A stretch of 64,000 nucleotides of DNA, from NCBI GenBank assembly GCA_033980235.1, contig CM067065.1, positions 26,738,336 to 26,802,335 on the forward strand. Reading direction: 5' to 3'. The DNA is from Diadema setosum (lineage: Eukaryota > Echinodermata > Echinoidea > Diadematoida > Diadematidae). A program made the translations under genes and the position numbers. A model generated the notes under the pieces. The model was not told the origin of the DNA, did no database searches, and saw only the letters and a list, made by a program, of their open reading frames with translations. Below are positions 1 to 9,770 of the stretch, in pieces. How positions within the stretch are numbered: the first letter of the stretch is position 1; each line of letters opens with the position of its first letter.

Positions 1-590
1 ATCAGGGCTTATTAATGACGGATATAGAGGCTTGCGGCGGTGTCTGTGTGGGTTGAGTGTGTCTGCTTGTGTGTTATTATACTGCTAATTATTATACTGC
101 TAATTATTTGGGTTAAGTTGTGGAAAATATTCGAGGACAACCCCTGTGTAATATATGAACCACACAACTGTTAAGTAAAATCGTACGCAACCCAAGTTGT
201 GTAAGTTTTACACAGTATTGTCTATCATTTTTTTAACAGTTGTGAAAAATCTGGTTACACAAGTGGGGATATAATGTTTCAAACACCTGTTTGTGTGAAA
301 ATTACTGCTTGTGTACATTCAAAGTTCCCGAAGAATGGAAATTTGAGCACTTGATTCCACATTTCCAGCCTAAGTAGCATGACCTTTCAAGATCCATTTT
401 TTTTAAGTAGTGTGCAGAAATAATGTAACTTGCTGGACCCCAGTGACACAGATGTCTAGGCAAAATTTTTAACGATTTTTTGAATGATAACTCTGCCGCA
501 GCTATATCGAACCACAATAGATGCAACCACATGCATGTATGTCTGGGTGCCAAAGCCACTTTTTGAGCCTAACGTTGTTTAACCGTTCAC
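1..590. other. Unassigned AT-rich sequence
   Basis: No coding region is supported. A 17-bp direct repeat (TTATACTGCTAATTATT type) occurs twice at about 75-107. The short ORFs here have no recognisable domain. A T-run at about 592-606 separates this stretch from the Penelope-like remnant that follows. Confidence 0.5.
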
Positions 591-675
591 CATTTTTTTT
601 TTTTTTCAAATCTTCACTCTGGATCCGGTATGGCGACGATATCTTCACCATCTGACCATGCCAAGCAGACCAATT

Positions 676-2062
676 GTTGCCCTGCATTACCAAACCAACA
701 AAAAGTCACCAGACATGGAATTTTAGTTAATAAGGACAGATTCTGGAATAGCAGACTCTAGGCTTTACAACGATATATGTGACCCTGCACCTCAAAACAA
801 ACAAAAAGTCACCCGACATGAATTTCTAGTTAAGACCATATCCTGAAAGAGCAGACTTTAAGCTTTAAAATGAAGTATAACTAAAATCAAATGGACTCTC
901 CTAACCTTTATACATATTGGAAAGAAAGCAGAAACTCAGGAAAAGTGTGAACTGAGAAAAGAGGCTCTGAAGTACAATGTCTATTCAAGTGCTTAATCTT
1001 TACCAAACCGTGCTGGCTGTGCGATGAATGGGACAAAAAACAGGAAGTAAACCACCAGAGTAACAACAATGAAGGGATTATCAGATTAGACTGAAATTAA
1101 GCATGCCTCATTAACACCTTCTGTCTATAATTAATGCCAACTTTCAAAGCAGTACACTATCCTTTCAAAAGTTATTAGAGTTGAAAGTGAAGAGTGTGGA
1201 CAAGGTTTTTCAGAAATGAAAAAGGGATTCTAAAGACACACCTAATCACACTATTCTACCAAAAATGTTCGAGATAAACTGCTAAAAAAACACACTTTTC
1301 TGCCCGTTTTATGATACCAAACTTTAGCATAATGTAAAAGAAGACCCGCTCTTTCAGAAAATATGAAAAAGTCAAGTTCGGCTCGGTTGACCCATTTCAC
1401 TTATTTTCAGTCCTCACGCAAAATCAGTGTGTGCGATTTTATGTTCGTTTTGAGGTGCACGGTCATAGCTCAACTGTAATGGGCTCTCCTAATCTACCTA
1501 AATATTGGAAAGAAAGCACACAATCTGAAAAGGTGTGAACCGAGAAAAAAGGGCTCTGAAGTACAGGATCTATCTGTCCATTCAAGCGCTTAATCTTTAC
1601 CAAACCATGCTAGCAGTGCGATGAATAGGACAAAAAAGAAGATGTAAACCATTGGAGCAACAACAATAAAGGGAACACCAGATTGAAATGAAATTGGGCA
1701 TGCTCTATCAACATATGTTGTTCATGATTTAAACCAATTTTCAAAGCAGTAGCATTATCCCTTCAAAAGTTATCAGACTAGAAAGTGAAGAGTGTGCAAA
1801 GGATTATCAAGAAAGGAAAAGGGACCTCGAAGACATGCCTGGTCTCACTACTCTACAAAAAAAGGGTTGTAGACAAAATGCTAAAAATACACTTTCCCAT
1901 TCATTTTATGATCCGAAACTTATGAGTAATGTAGATAAATGGTGTCTCTTTCAGAAAATATGAAAAAATAATACTGACTTGTTTGACGCGTTTAACCTTT
2001 TTTGAGTCCTTACTTGAAATCAAGGGGTGCGACTGTTTGTTCGTTTTGTGGTGCACAGTTAC
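676..2062. mobile_element. GTGACC-family MITE (older copy), itself split by a younger copy
   Basis: The left end GTTGCCCTGCATTACCAAAC and the right end GTGGTGCACAGTTAC are diverged forms of the family terminus (GTGACCNTGCACCTCAAAAC and its complement). The copy is flanked by an exact 4-bp duplication AATT (672-675 and 2063-2066). Removing it joins the two parts of the Penelope reading frame. A second, younger copy sits inside at 779-1466. Confidence 0.88.
779..1466. mobile_element. GTGACC-family MITE, nested copy
   Basis: This 688-bp copy starts GTGACCCTGCACCTCAAAAC and ends GTTTTGAGGTGCACGGTCA. It divides the older copy at 676-2062 near the point where other copies read GATGTATAACTC. The interior is not coding. 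Its internal sequence is close to the copies at 17498, 22282, 4639 and 44769, so it belongs to the younger subfamily. Confidence 0.88.
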
Positions 2063-2168
2063 AATTGGACGACTTCCTCCCACACCTCAACGAACAACAT
2101 GCCAACATCTCATTCACAATGGAACGGAAAGCAATCATTCCCTCCCCTTCCTTGATGTTCTCGTCACC

Positions 2169-2229
2169 AAAAAACAAACAAACAAACAAACAAACAAACA
2201 AATAAACAAACAAACAAACAAACAAAAAC
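2169..2229 (+). repeat. (CAAA)n microsatellite inside the Penelope relic
   Basis: About 14 CAAA units, one reading TAAA, directly follow the codons for F-L-D-V-L-V-T-K-K. The array disrupts the reverse-transcriptase reading frame and arose after inactivation or contributed to it. Confidence 0.9.
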
Positions 2230-3287
2230 AACTCTGGCACTTTGTCAGACCTGGTCTATTCCAAACCCACTCACACTGACAGATACCTTCATTACCGCTT
2301 ATTTCATCATCCAGCAGTCCGTCAGTCAAAAACCGACCGCTCTCGTCGGACGTGCTAATGAAATCAGCCACAAAAAAACATCTCCGTCAAGAACTCAAGC
2401 ATACCACAGGCACAATCACCATTATCAACAAATACCACAAGCACAGAATCAACACTCAAGCACCCTCTCATCACAAGCAAGCAGCCAAGGAACAGCCCAT
2501 CACAACTGTAACTCTTCCCTACCTCAGCACCACCTTGCACAAAGTACAAGGCATCTTCAAGTCCGCCAACATCCATGTCCAACATACATCTTCTAACAAA
2601 AACTACATGATCATTAAATTGGACTCACAAAAAAGCACGCACCCCAAATACAAACAACCAGGTGTCTATCATATCTCACGCTAATGCGGGAAGGTGTACA
2701 AAGGTGAAACAGGGAGATCACTAGAAACCAGGCTTTAACAATTGGAAATGTTAGCCATCGTGAAACACGCTCAGCAGTCGGAACATCGCATCAACCGGGA
2801 AGACAGCAAACTCATCATATCCATCAAAAACTAGAGCACACGACGCATCAGAGAATCCGTAGAACTTCACACATAACACACTATTACATAGGACACTGGA
2901 CTCCACATCAACAGCATCAGTCTGGCTTTCTCTCATCAACAAACCATCATATAGCAGCAGCGACAACAACAACGCACTCTCTCAAGAGCACATTCCCCCC
3001 TCTACTTCTTCCTCTCATATCTCTTCTCCCACTGCTTCACAACAGCGCCTACGACATCATCCGCGCCTCCCAATCGCTAATGTACACTCATCGCTGGTTC
3101 CAGAAGACGCCCTCACCGACACAAGTCTTCCACACCAACGACGTCCACCCCATTTATTAAATCTGCACTCCAATCAGCCAATGTCCGACCACTACATACT
3201 AACAACCAGGTTAGCCCAGATGTACTCCACCATCCATTGCCAAGGCCAGATATTGGTACCACTTGAATTGGAAAAAAAAAAAAAACT

Positions 3288-3330
3288 GTTCGGTGTTATT
3301 TTGTTTGTCGGGCATAGATATCAAGCTATA
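3288..3330. repeat. Inverted repeat partner of 6830-6873 (Penelope distal end)
   Basis: The sequence around TTTTGTTTGTCGGGCAT is found again in reverse complement at 6830-6873. Similarity, though weaker, extends outward through a shared ATTGGTACCA segment (about 3252 and 6903). It may be the terminal sequence of the Penelope-like family, with a second truncated copy in the opposite orientation. Confidence 0.5.
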
Positions 3331-3475
3331 ATAGCATTTTCAAATGAGTAGCGTAGTCATAGTGAATGAAGTTCAACCAATTCGGTCACGTTTTTATATT
3401 CCTATACTTCTGAATCGAGACAAACTCTATACAAAGAAGACTACTGTCTTCTCTTTATCCACAGGTGTTCTGTTA

Positions 3476-3959
3476 TAGGGCTCACACCCGTAAATACAAT
3501 GGAATGTCCCAGACCCCTTCACAAATTCGTACCAAAGATACCAAAATAAATGAAGAAAAAAATAATCACAAATTAATGATGTAGTTTTGCAAAAAAAAAA
3601 AAAAAATGAATAGCTATAGATATTGGGTATGAATTCCTCTACAAACTGCATTTGGGTTGGAAGATGAAAACTTTTCTGGTGGAATTTGAGGGGACTATAT
3701 TTCATTGGGTACGTGTACCGAAAATGGGTAATTTTTTGAGTGACAAGAACTCGTAGTCTGGCTTTGCGGACCCCTGGACAGAATTTGAACTGAATAATAA
3801 ACCCTGAAAATTTGATGGATGAAAGGGTATATCTAACTTATCCAGGTTAGTGAAGCTGAAACACCTCGTTTCTCCCAGCTATTTTACAGATTTTTTTTTT
3901 TTTTTTTTTGAAATTTGATTTTTAACACACATCCCTATGGGTTATGGATGTGAGCCCTA
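3476..3959. mobile_element. YAGGGCTCACACC element, TA target (copy without insertions)
   Basis: This 484-bp unit starts TAGGGCTCACACCCGTAAA and ends GGATGTGAGCCCTA. TA dinucleotides flank both ends (3474-3475, 3960-3961), as in the Tc1/mariner group. It is non-coding, so at most a non-autonomous relative. It serves as the empty-site control for the copy at 4563-6188, which has two MITEs inserted. Confidence 0.8.
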
Positions 3960-3961
3960 TA

Positions 3962-4560
3962 GAGGATGCATGCAATGCACACAAGTCTATGGTAAGTATT
4001 TATCCCATAGAAACTCTACTGGTTTATGTTAATCTATTGTGTCAGATCTCTTCCTCCCTCCACCCTTCCCCTTCCTACCCCCCCCCCCCCACCTCTTTCC
4101 TTTACCCCCCCCCCCCCCCACAAATCTGTTTGACTACAATTTGTTTTCTTATTATGTTGTTGTGGTATAGATAGATCTTTGTACATAGCAGTCAACTATG
4201 AATGACTGTGTTATTTTAAGATATTTCTTTGTTTGGCTACCACTGAAAGAGGTCGCAATTCATAAAGTTAGTCTGCTTGACAAAACAAAGTCTTTTCAAG
4301 TATTTTGTAGGCAATAATGTGATGATTACATTACCCATAATCAAAGATTACTGCCTTCATCTATAGGTATTCATCTTATGAAGAACTGATCAACACTACA
4401 TTTTTATTTTTTTAAACCTCAAAGGGTATGAGTTTCAAAAATGTCCCTTTGAGAAGCTTTATAACCCTTGAATGTGTAATTCCCCATATGATGTAGGTGC
4501 CAATATCATGAAAAACACATTTATGATGTTTAAAAGTCAAATGAGAAATATGACCTCCAC
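3962..4560. other. Gene-free stretch with C-runs
   Basis: Two long C-runs (about 4079-4092 and 4107-4118) lie in CT-rich sequence. The rest is AT-rich and shows no recognisable gene. Confidence 0.5.
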
Positions 4561-4638
4561 TATAGGGCTCACACCCGTAAATACACTGGAATGTCCTAGA
4601 CCCCTTCACAAATTCGTACCAAAGATACCAAAATAAAT

Positions 4639-5327
4639 GTGACCGTGCACCTCAAAACGAACATAAAGTCGCACACACTGATTTTGCGTGAGGACTGGAA
4701 ATAAGTGAAATGGGTCAACCTAGCCGAACTTGACTTTTTCATATTTTCTGAAAGAGCGGGTCTTCCTTTACATTATGCTAAAATTTGGTATCATAAAACG
4801 AGCAGGAAAGTGTATTTCTTTAGCAGTTTATCTCCAACATTTTTTGTAGAAAAGTGTGATTAGGTGTGTCTTTAGAATCCCTTTTTCATTTCTGAAAAAC
4901 CTTGTCCACACTCTTCACTTTCAACTCTAATAACTTTTGAAAAGATGGTGCTACTGCTTTGAAAGTTGGCAATGATTATGGACAGAATGTGTTTATGAGG
5001 CATGTTCAATTTCAGTGTAATCTGATAATCCCTTCATTGTTGTTACTCTGGTGGTTTACTTCCTGTTTTTTGTCCCATTCATCGCACAGCCAGCACGGTT
5101 TGGTAAAGATTAAGCGCTTGAATAGACACTGTACTTCAGAGCCTCTTTTCTCAGTTCACACTTTTCCTGAGTTTGTGCTTTCTTTCCAATATTTAGATAG
5201 GTTAGGATAGTCCATTTGATTTGAGTTATACATCATTTTAAAGCTTAAAGTCTGTTCTTTCAGAATATGGTCTTAACTAAAAATTCATGTCTGGCGACTT
5301 TTTGTTTGTTTTGAGGTGCAGGGTCAC
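4639..5327. mobile_element. GTGACC-family MITE, inverse orientation
   Basis: The 689-bp copy runs from GTGACCGTGCACCTCAAAAC to GAGGTGCAGGGTCAC. The target duplication is AAAT (4635-4638, 5328-5331). The pre-insertion sequence survives at about 3541-3560 (AAATAAATGAAG), which confirms a 4-bp duplication. Confidence 0.92.
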
Positions 5328-5655
5328 AAATGAAGAAAAAAAAATAGTTAGAAATCAATGATGTAGTTTGTATTGAGTATGAATTCCTCTACAAGTTGCA
5401 TTTTGGTTGGAAGATGAAAACTTTTCTGGTGGAATTTGAGGGGACTATATTTCATTGGGTACGTGTACGGAAAATGGGTGAGTTTTTGAGTGACATGAAC
5501 TCGTAGTCTGGCTTTGCGGACCCCCGGACAGAATTTGAACTGAATAATCCACCCTGAAAATGTGATGGCTGAAAGGGTATATCTAACTTATCCAGGTTAT
5601 AGTGAAGCTGAAACACCTCATTTTTCCCAGCTATTTTACAGAATTTTTTGAAATT

Positions 5656-6133
5656 GAGTATATGAATATAAGAACACCCCAAGTCCAATTTTTGGCCAAA
5701 TTTAGTTTGACATGGGAAATTGTAGCTTATGCATGGACTCATCTTGTGTGTAAATGATAAATCCTAATTACCCCTGGAAATGCCTGAAATGAATGAATTA
5801 ATCTTATATTAATGTAAGAATGAAGGACTTGGGTCATTCTTACATTCATATAATAGCGCCCTCTCTCATCCTTCTCCCATCTCTATAGCAGAATACCGGT
5901 ATCATGCATATGAATCAAAGAACGACCCAAGTCCACCACACAAAATGGCCTCTCCACAATTAATGTAAATGGTAATTGTCATAATAACATATGTTCTAAT
6001 TTGTATATACAATGTTGCCTTCCCATCACAGTTAAATAGAATATTATTGGACAAATAAAAAAGATATGAATTTTTTTTAGTTTACTCGAAATGATCTTCC
6101 ATGGACTTGGGTCGTTCTTATATTCATATACTC
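5656..6133. mobile_element. GAGTATATG-family MITE
   Basis: The 478-bp element has long terminal inverted repeats (GAGTATATGAATATAAGAAC at one end and its complement at the other), with a second inverted GACCCAAGTCC block next to them. The duplication AATT (5652-5655, 6134-6137) is confirmed by the empty site in the paralogous element at about 3910. It is non-coding. Confidence 0.9.
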
Positions 6134-6188
6134 AATTTGATTTGTAACACACATCCCTATGCGGAAATATTTAAAGGTGTGAGCCCTG

Positions 6189-6416
6189 TAAACGCGGTGC
6201 GCTTAGTCTTTATTCAAGGCAGCGAAGGGAATATCCAAAGCTTATGATGTCCAGAGCTGTTCTGTTTTAAACGCGGTGCACTTTAGATTAGCCTTTATTC
6301 AAGACGGCGAAGGAAATATCCAAAGGCTATGATGTCCACAGCTGTTCTGTTTTAAACGCAGTGCGCTTAGCCTTTATTCAACACGGCGAAGGGAATATCC
6401 AAAGCTTATGATACAG
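6189..6416 (+). repeat. Tandem repeat, about 80 bp x 3
   Basis: Three units begin at 6189, 6268 and 6353 with TAAACGCGGTGC (the last AAACGCAGTGC). They share AGCCTTTATTCAA, GGCGAAGG and ATATCCAAAG blocks. The array starts immediately after the TA duplication of the preceding element. Confidence 0.85.
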
Positions 6417-6905
6417 CGTATATCCCTTATTTAAAAAAAAAAAGAAAAAATCCTCGTGGATTTTGGCTTATTTTTCCATTATTCATCATTTCCCGGTGAA
6501 ACGGCTAGGGTGAAAACGCTAATGCAATGCCAACGTTGCTTTATTTTCATCCAACAATGAAAGATAATGCAAAAACAGTGTACCGGTACACTACAATACA
6601 TCATAATAAATAATACTGTAAATGAACAGAGTGAATGTTGTTATAAATTGATGTATATGTTGAGAGGGTAGTATAAAAACAGTGTAGACAATCCCTTTTA
6701 TTAGGAACTTTAGATATGATAACGGTACATTGTTTTGTTTTTCTTTTCTTTTTGGCAGTAAATACAAGAATATTGTTGTTAATCACGGAAAATAAATATT
6801 TATAATGACTATACAAGGTACTCATTTGGAAATGCTATCATAGCTTCATAAGCATTATGCCCGACAAACAAAATGACACCAGAAATGTTTTGCCACCTCC
6901 GTTGG
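6417..6905. other. Gene-free AT-rich stretch
   Basis: No supported gene. The end of this stretch (6830-6905) is an inverted match to the distal end of the Penelope relic at 3250-3330. Confidence 0.5.
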
Positions 6906-8040
6906 TACCAATACCACTTTTCGGGGCTTGGCCCGTGGAATAACTCCGAGAACAATAGAACGCATCAATGACCGCAACACTCCACTTCGCACGCCAACAG
7001 CCGGCACTCAGCCAGCCTCAACCGGCTACTTCCATGTACATTCTCTAAACCCGCCTCTTCTCATGTCATGCTTCACTTCTGACGAATTACAGTCAACCTA
7101 CCTTAAACGTCAAGCTCCTTGGCTCTCCTAAAAAAATTCATATAACTAGATATCTTGCTTTACCCTCACTAGCACATTTTTACTCAGTATCTTATTTTTT
7201 TTTCCTCTTTCTCCTACACTATCATTTATTTCTACGCTACTTTTCTTTTCTTTTTTTCTGTTTTTCTCTCTTTTCTTCTTATTTTTTTTTAATTCTTGCT
7301 TCCACACAACCCAGCGGTCCTTTTCAGGACCACTGAAATAATTTACATTTTTTTTTTTCACCGGTCTTCTCTCTTCAGGGCTACACTTTAACCCTTATTT
7401 TAATCTCTCATTTTGCATTTCTCCCACATTAATTTTTTTTCGGGATTTAACTGTCATTATTCTTCCTCTCCGTATTTTTTTCTCTCCTCTTCAGCATTTA
7501 TTTGTAAGATCCACCAAAGCCTCCTAGCCTTTACTTTCTTAAAATTCATATTTTTGTTCTTCTCTTTGCTTTCTCTTCCCCTCCACCTCTCTCTCTCTCT
7601 CTCTGTCTTCTTTAAACATAGTCTCATCGACTTCCCTTTCCTTCGCGGGATCATTATTCCTTTCTCCATTGATTCCGCATGCCATGGTCCACATTGTTCG
7701 CCAACTTCACTCTTCTCTTGGTTTCAAGAATCTTCACTTCTCTCTCTTATCTCCATGATTCATCTTTCTCATCCTAATGATGTTAGAACATCTTACTTGA
7801 TACTCATACTATGCTTTTATGCCATTCTCTTTGTTCCTTTCTCTACCATCTCCACAGTGCAACTTCAACTTCCAGCCCATAACTGTCCCCCACTCTTCAC
7901 TTTTTGCCCTCCTTACAACCCCCATATATCGCTTCCCTCTCTAAACATCATCTTTCCAAGCTCTTCTCCTGCCAAAGAAGTTAAGGACTAAATTCACATG
8001 GTGTCACCACAAATATTTCTCCCTCATTTACTTCACCATG
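6906..8040. other. CT-rich region of unknown origin
   Basis: The plus strand is strongly pyrimidine-biased from about 7140 to 8040. A 192-codon ORF (7413-7991) and a 67-codon ORF (6928-7131) are open on the plus strand, but the long ORF is dominated by L, S, F and P, as low-complexity CT-rich sequence would give. The segment about 6905-7130 is less biased and looks more like ordinary sequence with many ACC and GCC triplets. It could be a transposon 5' region. I do not call a gene. Confidence 0.4.
7316..7331 (+). other. Histone-type 3' stem-loop look-alike
   Basis: GGTCCTTTTCAGGACC forms a 6-bp stem with a TTTC loop, preceded by ACCCAGC and followed by ACTG. This fits the shape of the stem-loop at the 3' end of metazoan replication-dependent histone mRNAs. 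No histone reading frame lies upstream and no purine-rich CAAGAAAGA-like element follows, so function is doubtful. Confidence 0.4.
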
Positions 8041-8120
8041 CAAACCTTTAAACACCACATGAGAGTAGGAGACATGAAACAATCGAATCGAGTATCCATG
8101 TCACACGCCAGGCCCAAGGA

Positions 8121-8197
8121 CTCGGTAAAGCCTAAGGGAATCTTTAACGCACTTAAGTGAATTTACGAGCGTAAAGATTCCCTTACGCTTTGCCGAG
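8121..8197. other. Long near-perfect hairpin (about 30-bp stem, 18-nt loop)
   Basis: The arm CTCGGTAAAGCCTAAGGGAA continuing to 8150 pairs with 8169-8197 (GCGTAAAGATTCCC continuing to CCGAG). Two mismatches and one bulged base occur over about 29 pairs. The loop is 8151-8168. The size is like an animal microRNA precursor, but a decayed mini-foldback element would look similar. Confidence 0.6.
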
Positions 8198-8389
8198 GCA
8201 AGCCACTACAGAGGTGGATTCTAGTAAGCACACAAAACTTAATTCAGCTACGATTTATAAAGCTCTTTCGGAAACGAACCTAATCTTTGTTACAGTATAC
8301 TTATTCACATTTGCATGGATGTGAAAAAATAATATTTTAATCCTTTATCATTCCGACGCTAGCGCGTACTCCAGAGCTTCCTGCATCTA

Positions 8390-8771
8390 TTAAAGGTTCT
8401 GTTTACCTTTGAGAACAGTGGTATAAAAACTGTCCAAGATATCACATTTAATGCATATGTGTAGGTCTATTGTCACAAAACATCCTTCCATAATATATAC
8501 TTTTCGCAATGAAGGCTACAATTTGAGGTGTTATCAGTATTGTTCTCATTTAACCATAACTGTGGACGGTTTAATCTGGTGAAATTTTTATTATAACTAT
8601 TGCTAGTGTTTTGTCTACTTTATGGTACTTAACATCGATTATACCGAATTAAACATTGTTTTGTTTTGTTTTTTACAGTGGTTGTTTCCACCCCAAACTC
8701 ACAATTTGGAAGTATTTCAAAGCACTAATGCTGGGTTTTTGTTTTATCTGCAAATGGTCAATAAACATTAA
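8390..8771. mobile_element. TTAA-AGG MITE family, copy 1
   Basis: The left end is TTAAAGGTTCTGTTTACCTT and the right end contains ATCTGCAAATGG followed by ATTAA. It is the reverse complement of 51632-51998. The terminal TTAA on each side suits a TTAA target, as used by piggyBac-like and some other elements. Non-coding. Confidence 0.72.
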
Positions 8772-9026
8772 GCATGAAGTGAATGTAGAGTGTTAACAAT
8801 AGTGAAACATTGGAAATTATAATCTCAAATTGAGAAATGAGGATTGATCATTATAGTGAAGATTACAACGGTTACAACAGCGTGCACAAAATATTATGTA
8901 CTTTTTATTCATATTCACTTTGCAAACTAACATGTACGATGATATATCACATTAGAAGTACAACTAAGGCTAAGTAGAATGAGGCAATCACTTTCTATTG
9001 ACCTACACTATTTTAATATAAACGGG
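8772..9026. other. Short AT-rich spacer
   Basis: AT-rich sequence between two MITEs; nothing else recognised. Confidence 0.5.
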
Positions 9027-9030
9027 ACTT

Positions 9031-9276
9031 GAAGAGTTTGTTTGCAAAAACCGATAAGTCCATATTTGCCAAATGGAGATATTTGCGATTAAAGGTCAAG
9101 AAAAATGAAGAAAATAATAAGGAAATTTTTGCTTCTTTTGACCATAACTTCAAAAATGTACCTTTATATGTAGTGACCCATATATTATTTAAAAGGTACA
9201 ATTTGTACTTTATGACAGAGACCGTACTTCAAAATCTTCAAAAATGGACTTATCGGTTTTTGCGAACAAACTCTTC
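9031..9276. mobile_element. GAAGAG-family foldback MITE, intact copy
   Basis: The 246-bp element starts GAAGAGTTTGTTTGCAAAAA and ends with its inverse, TTTTTGCGAACAAACTCTTC. The inverted repeat goes on through CCGATAAGTCCAT. The target duplication is ACTT (9027-9030 and 9277-9280). Its termini match those of the 4.73-kb element at 27482-32211 at about 25 of 32 positions. Confidence 0.9.
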
Positions 9277-9408
9277 ACTTCAATCTTCTGATAATGACTA
9301 TCTATTTTCAGAAAATAAAGAAAATCAACTATGACAACTTTCAGTACTGCATGGCAGGAATGCTCTTTACTATTATCTTTAAATGGGTATGGCAGTGGAA
9401 TGACTAAC

Positions 9409-9700
9409 CTGATGGTAAATGTGTATCAGCAATTCGAACTAGCTTGGCTGTCATCAGAGCTTCTCTTAGCTCCGACTGAAGTGAGGACGGGCTCACTCTC
9501 TCACTCCACTCACGAAGCATGCTGACAGTTCCTTGGTTCGTTATTAGGTCGTGCCGACTGTTCGTTTTGATGAAGTTCTTGATTTCTGCCACCGTGAAGC
9601 CCAACGCTTTCCCAATGTCTTCGATGTCTTCAATGCGCGATATATCTCTGGCAATGGCTTTTAGAAGGGAGTCCACATCACCCGACTGCTCAGCAGCCAT
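9409..9700 (-). CDS. Death-domain protein exon
   Basis: The exon encodes about 97 residues that read as one death-fold domain, a six-helix adaptor domain used in apoptosis and innate-immune signalling complexes in the cytoplasm. Visible landmarks are D-I-G-K-A-L-G-F near residues 32-39, the E-I-K-N-F-I helix, a M-L-R-E-W core near residues 64-68 with the conserved tryptophan, and L-R-E-A-L-M-T-A-K-L-V-R-I-A-D near the end. I start at the ATG at 9700 (A at -3, G at +4); an upstream in-frame ATG at 9721 is also possible. The open frame ends after CCATCAG at a good splice donor, AG|GTTAGT (9403-9410), so the exon is probably 5' and other exons lie towards lower coordinates, where I cannot find them. 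TTACAG just before the ATG could be an acceptor, though its pyrimidine tract is poor. Family assignment is from the pattern; the exact subfamily is unknown. Confidence 0.75.
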
Positions 9701-9744
9701 TCTGTAATAGATTGTGATCATGTTTGTACGTTTTTCTCTTTTTT

Positions 9745-9770
9745 ATTTGCATGAATTCATATAAATATCG
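9745..9770 (-). promoter_or_regulatory. Possible core promoter upstream of the death-domain exon
   Basis: On the minus strand a TATA-like TATTTATATG (about 9757-9767) and an octamer ATGCAAAT (9745-9752) lie 45-70 bases upstream of the chosen ATG. Such motifs arise easily in AT-rich DNA, so this is only a suggestion. Confidence 0.25.

Larger units (their letters stand above)
605..3262 (+). mobile_element. Penelope-like retroelement relic, interrupted by a MITE
   Basis: Penelope-like elements encode a reverse transcriptase followed by a GIY-YIG endonuclease. The reading frame at 617-675 contains the palm catalytic motif as Y-G-D-D (629-640), preceded by L-W-I-R, with a TGA stop at 653-655. It continues after a MITE insertion (676-2062) at 2067 with L-D-D-F-L-P-H-L-N and then the N-H-S-L-P-F-L-D-V-L-V-T block. 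The endonuclease begins near 2660 with G-V-Y, has a TAA stop at about 2682, and goes on with C-G-K-V-Y-x-G-E-T-G-R-S-L-E-T-R. Further downstream R-R-I-R-E and a D-T-G-L-H-I-N-S-I block match the usual distal end. Several stops and frameshifts are present, plus a CAAA microsatellite expansion inside the coding part. The 5' half is missing. Family assignment is firm; the outer boundaries are approximate. Confidence 0.82.
4563..6188. mobile_element. YAGGGCTCACACC element carrying two nested MITEs
   Basis: Same family and same orientation as 3476-3959, starting TAGGGCTCACACCCGTAAA and ending GGTGTGAGCCCTG, with TA on both sides (4561-4562, 6189-6190). Two insertions interrupt it: a GTGACC MITE at 4639-5327 and a GAGTATATG MITE at 5656-6133. 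Aligning it to the uninterrupted copy gives exact boundaries for both. Confidence 0.85.

Noticed and set aside
7413..7991. 192-codon ORF
   Set aside because: Composition follows a long CT-rich tract; no domain; the opposite strand is open too.
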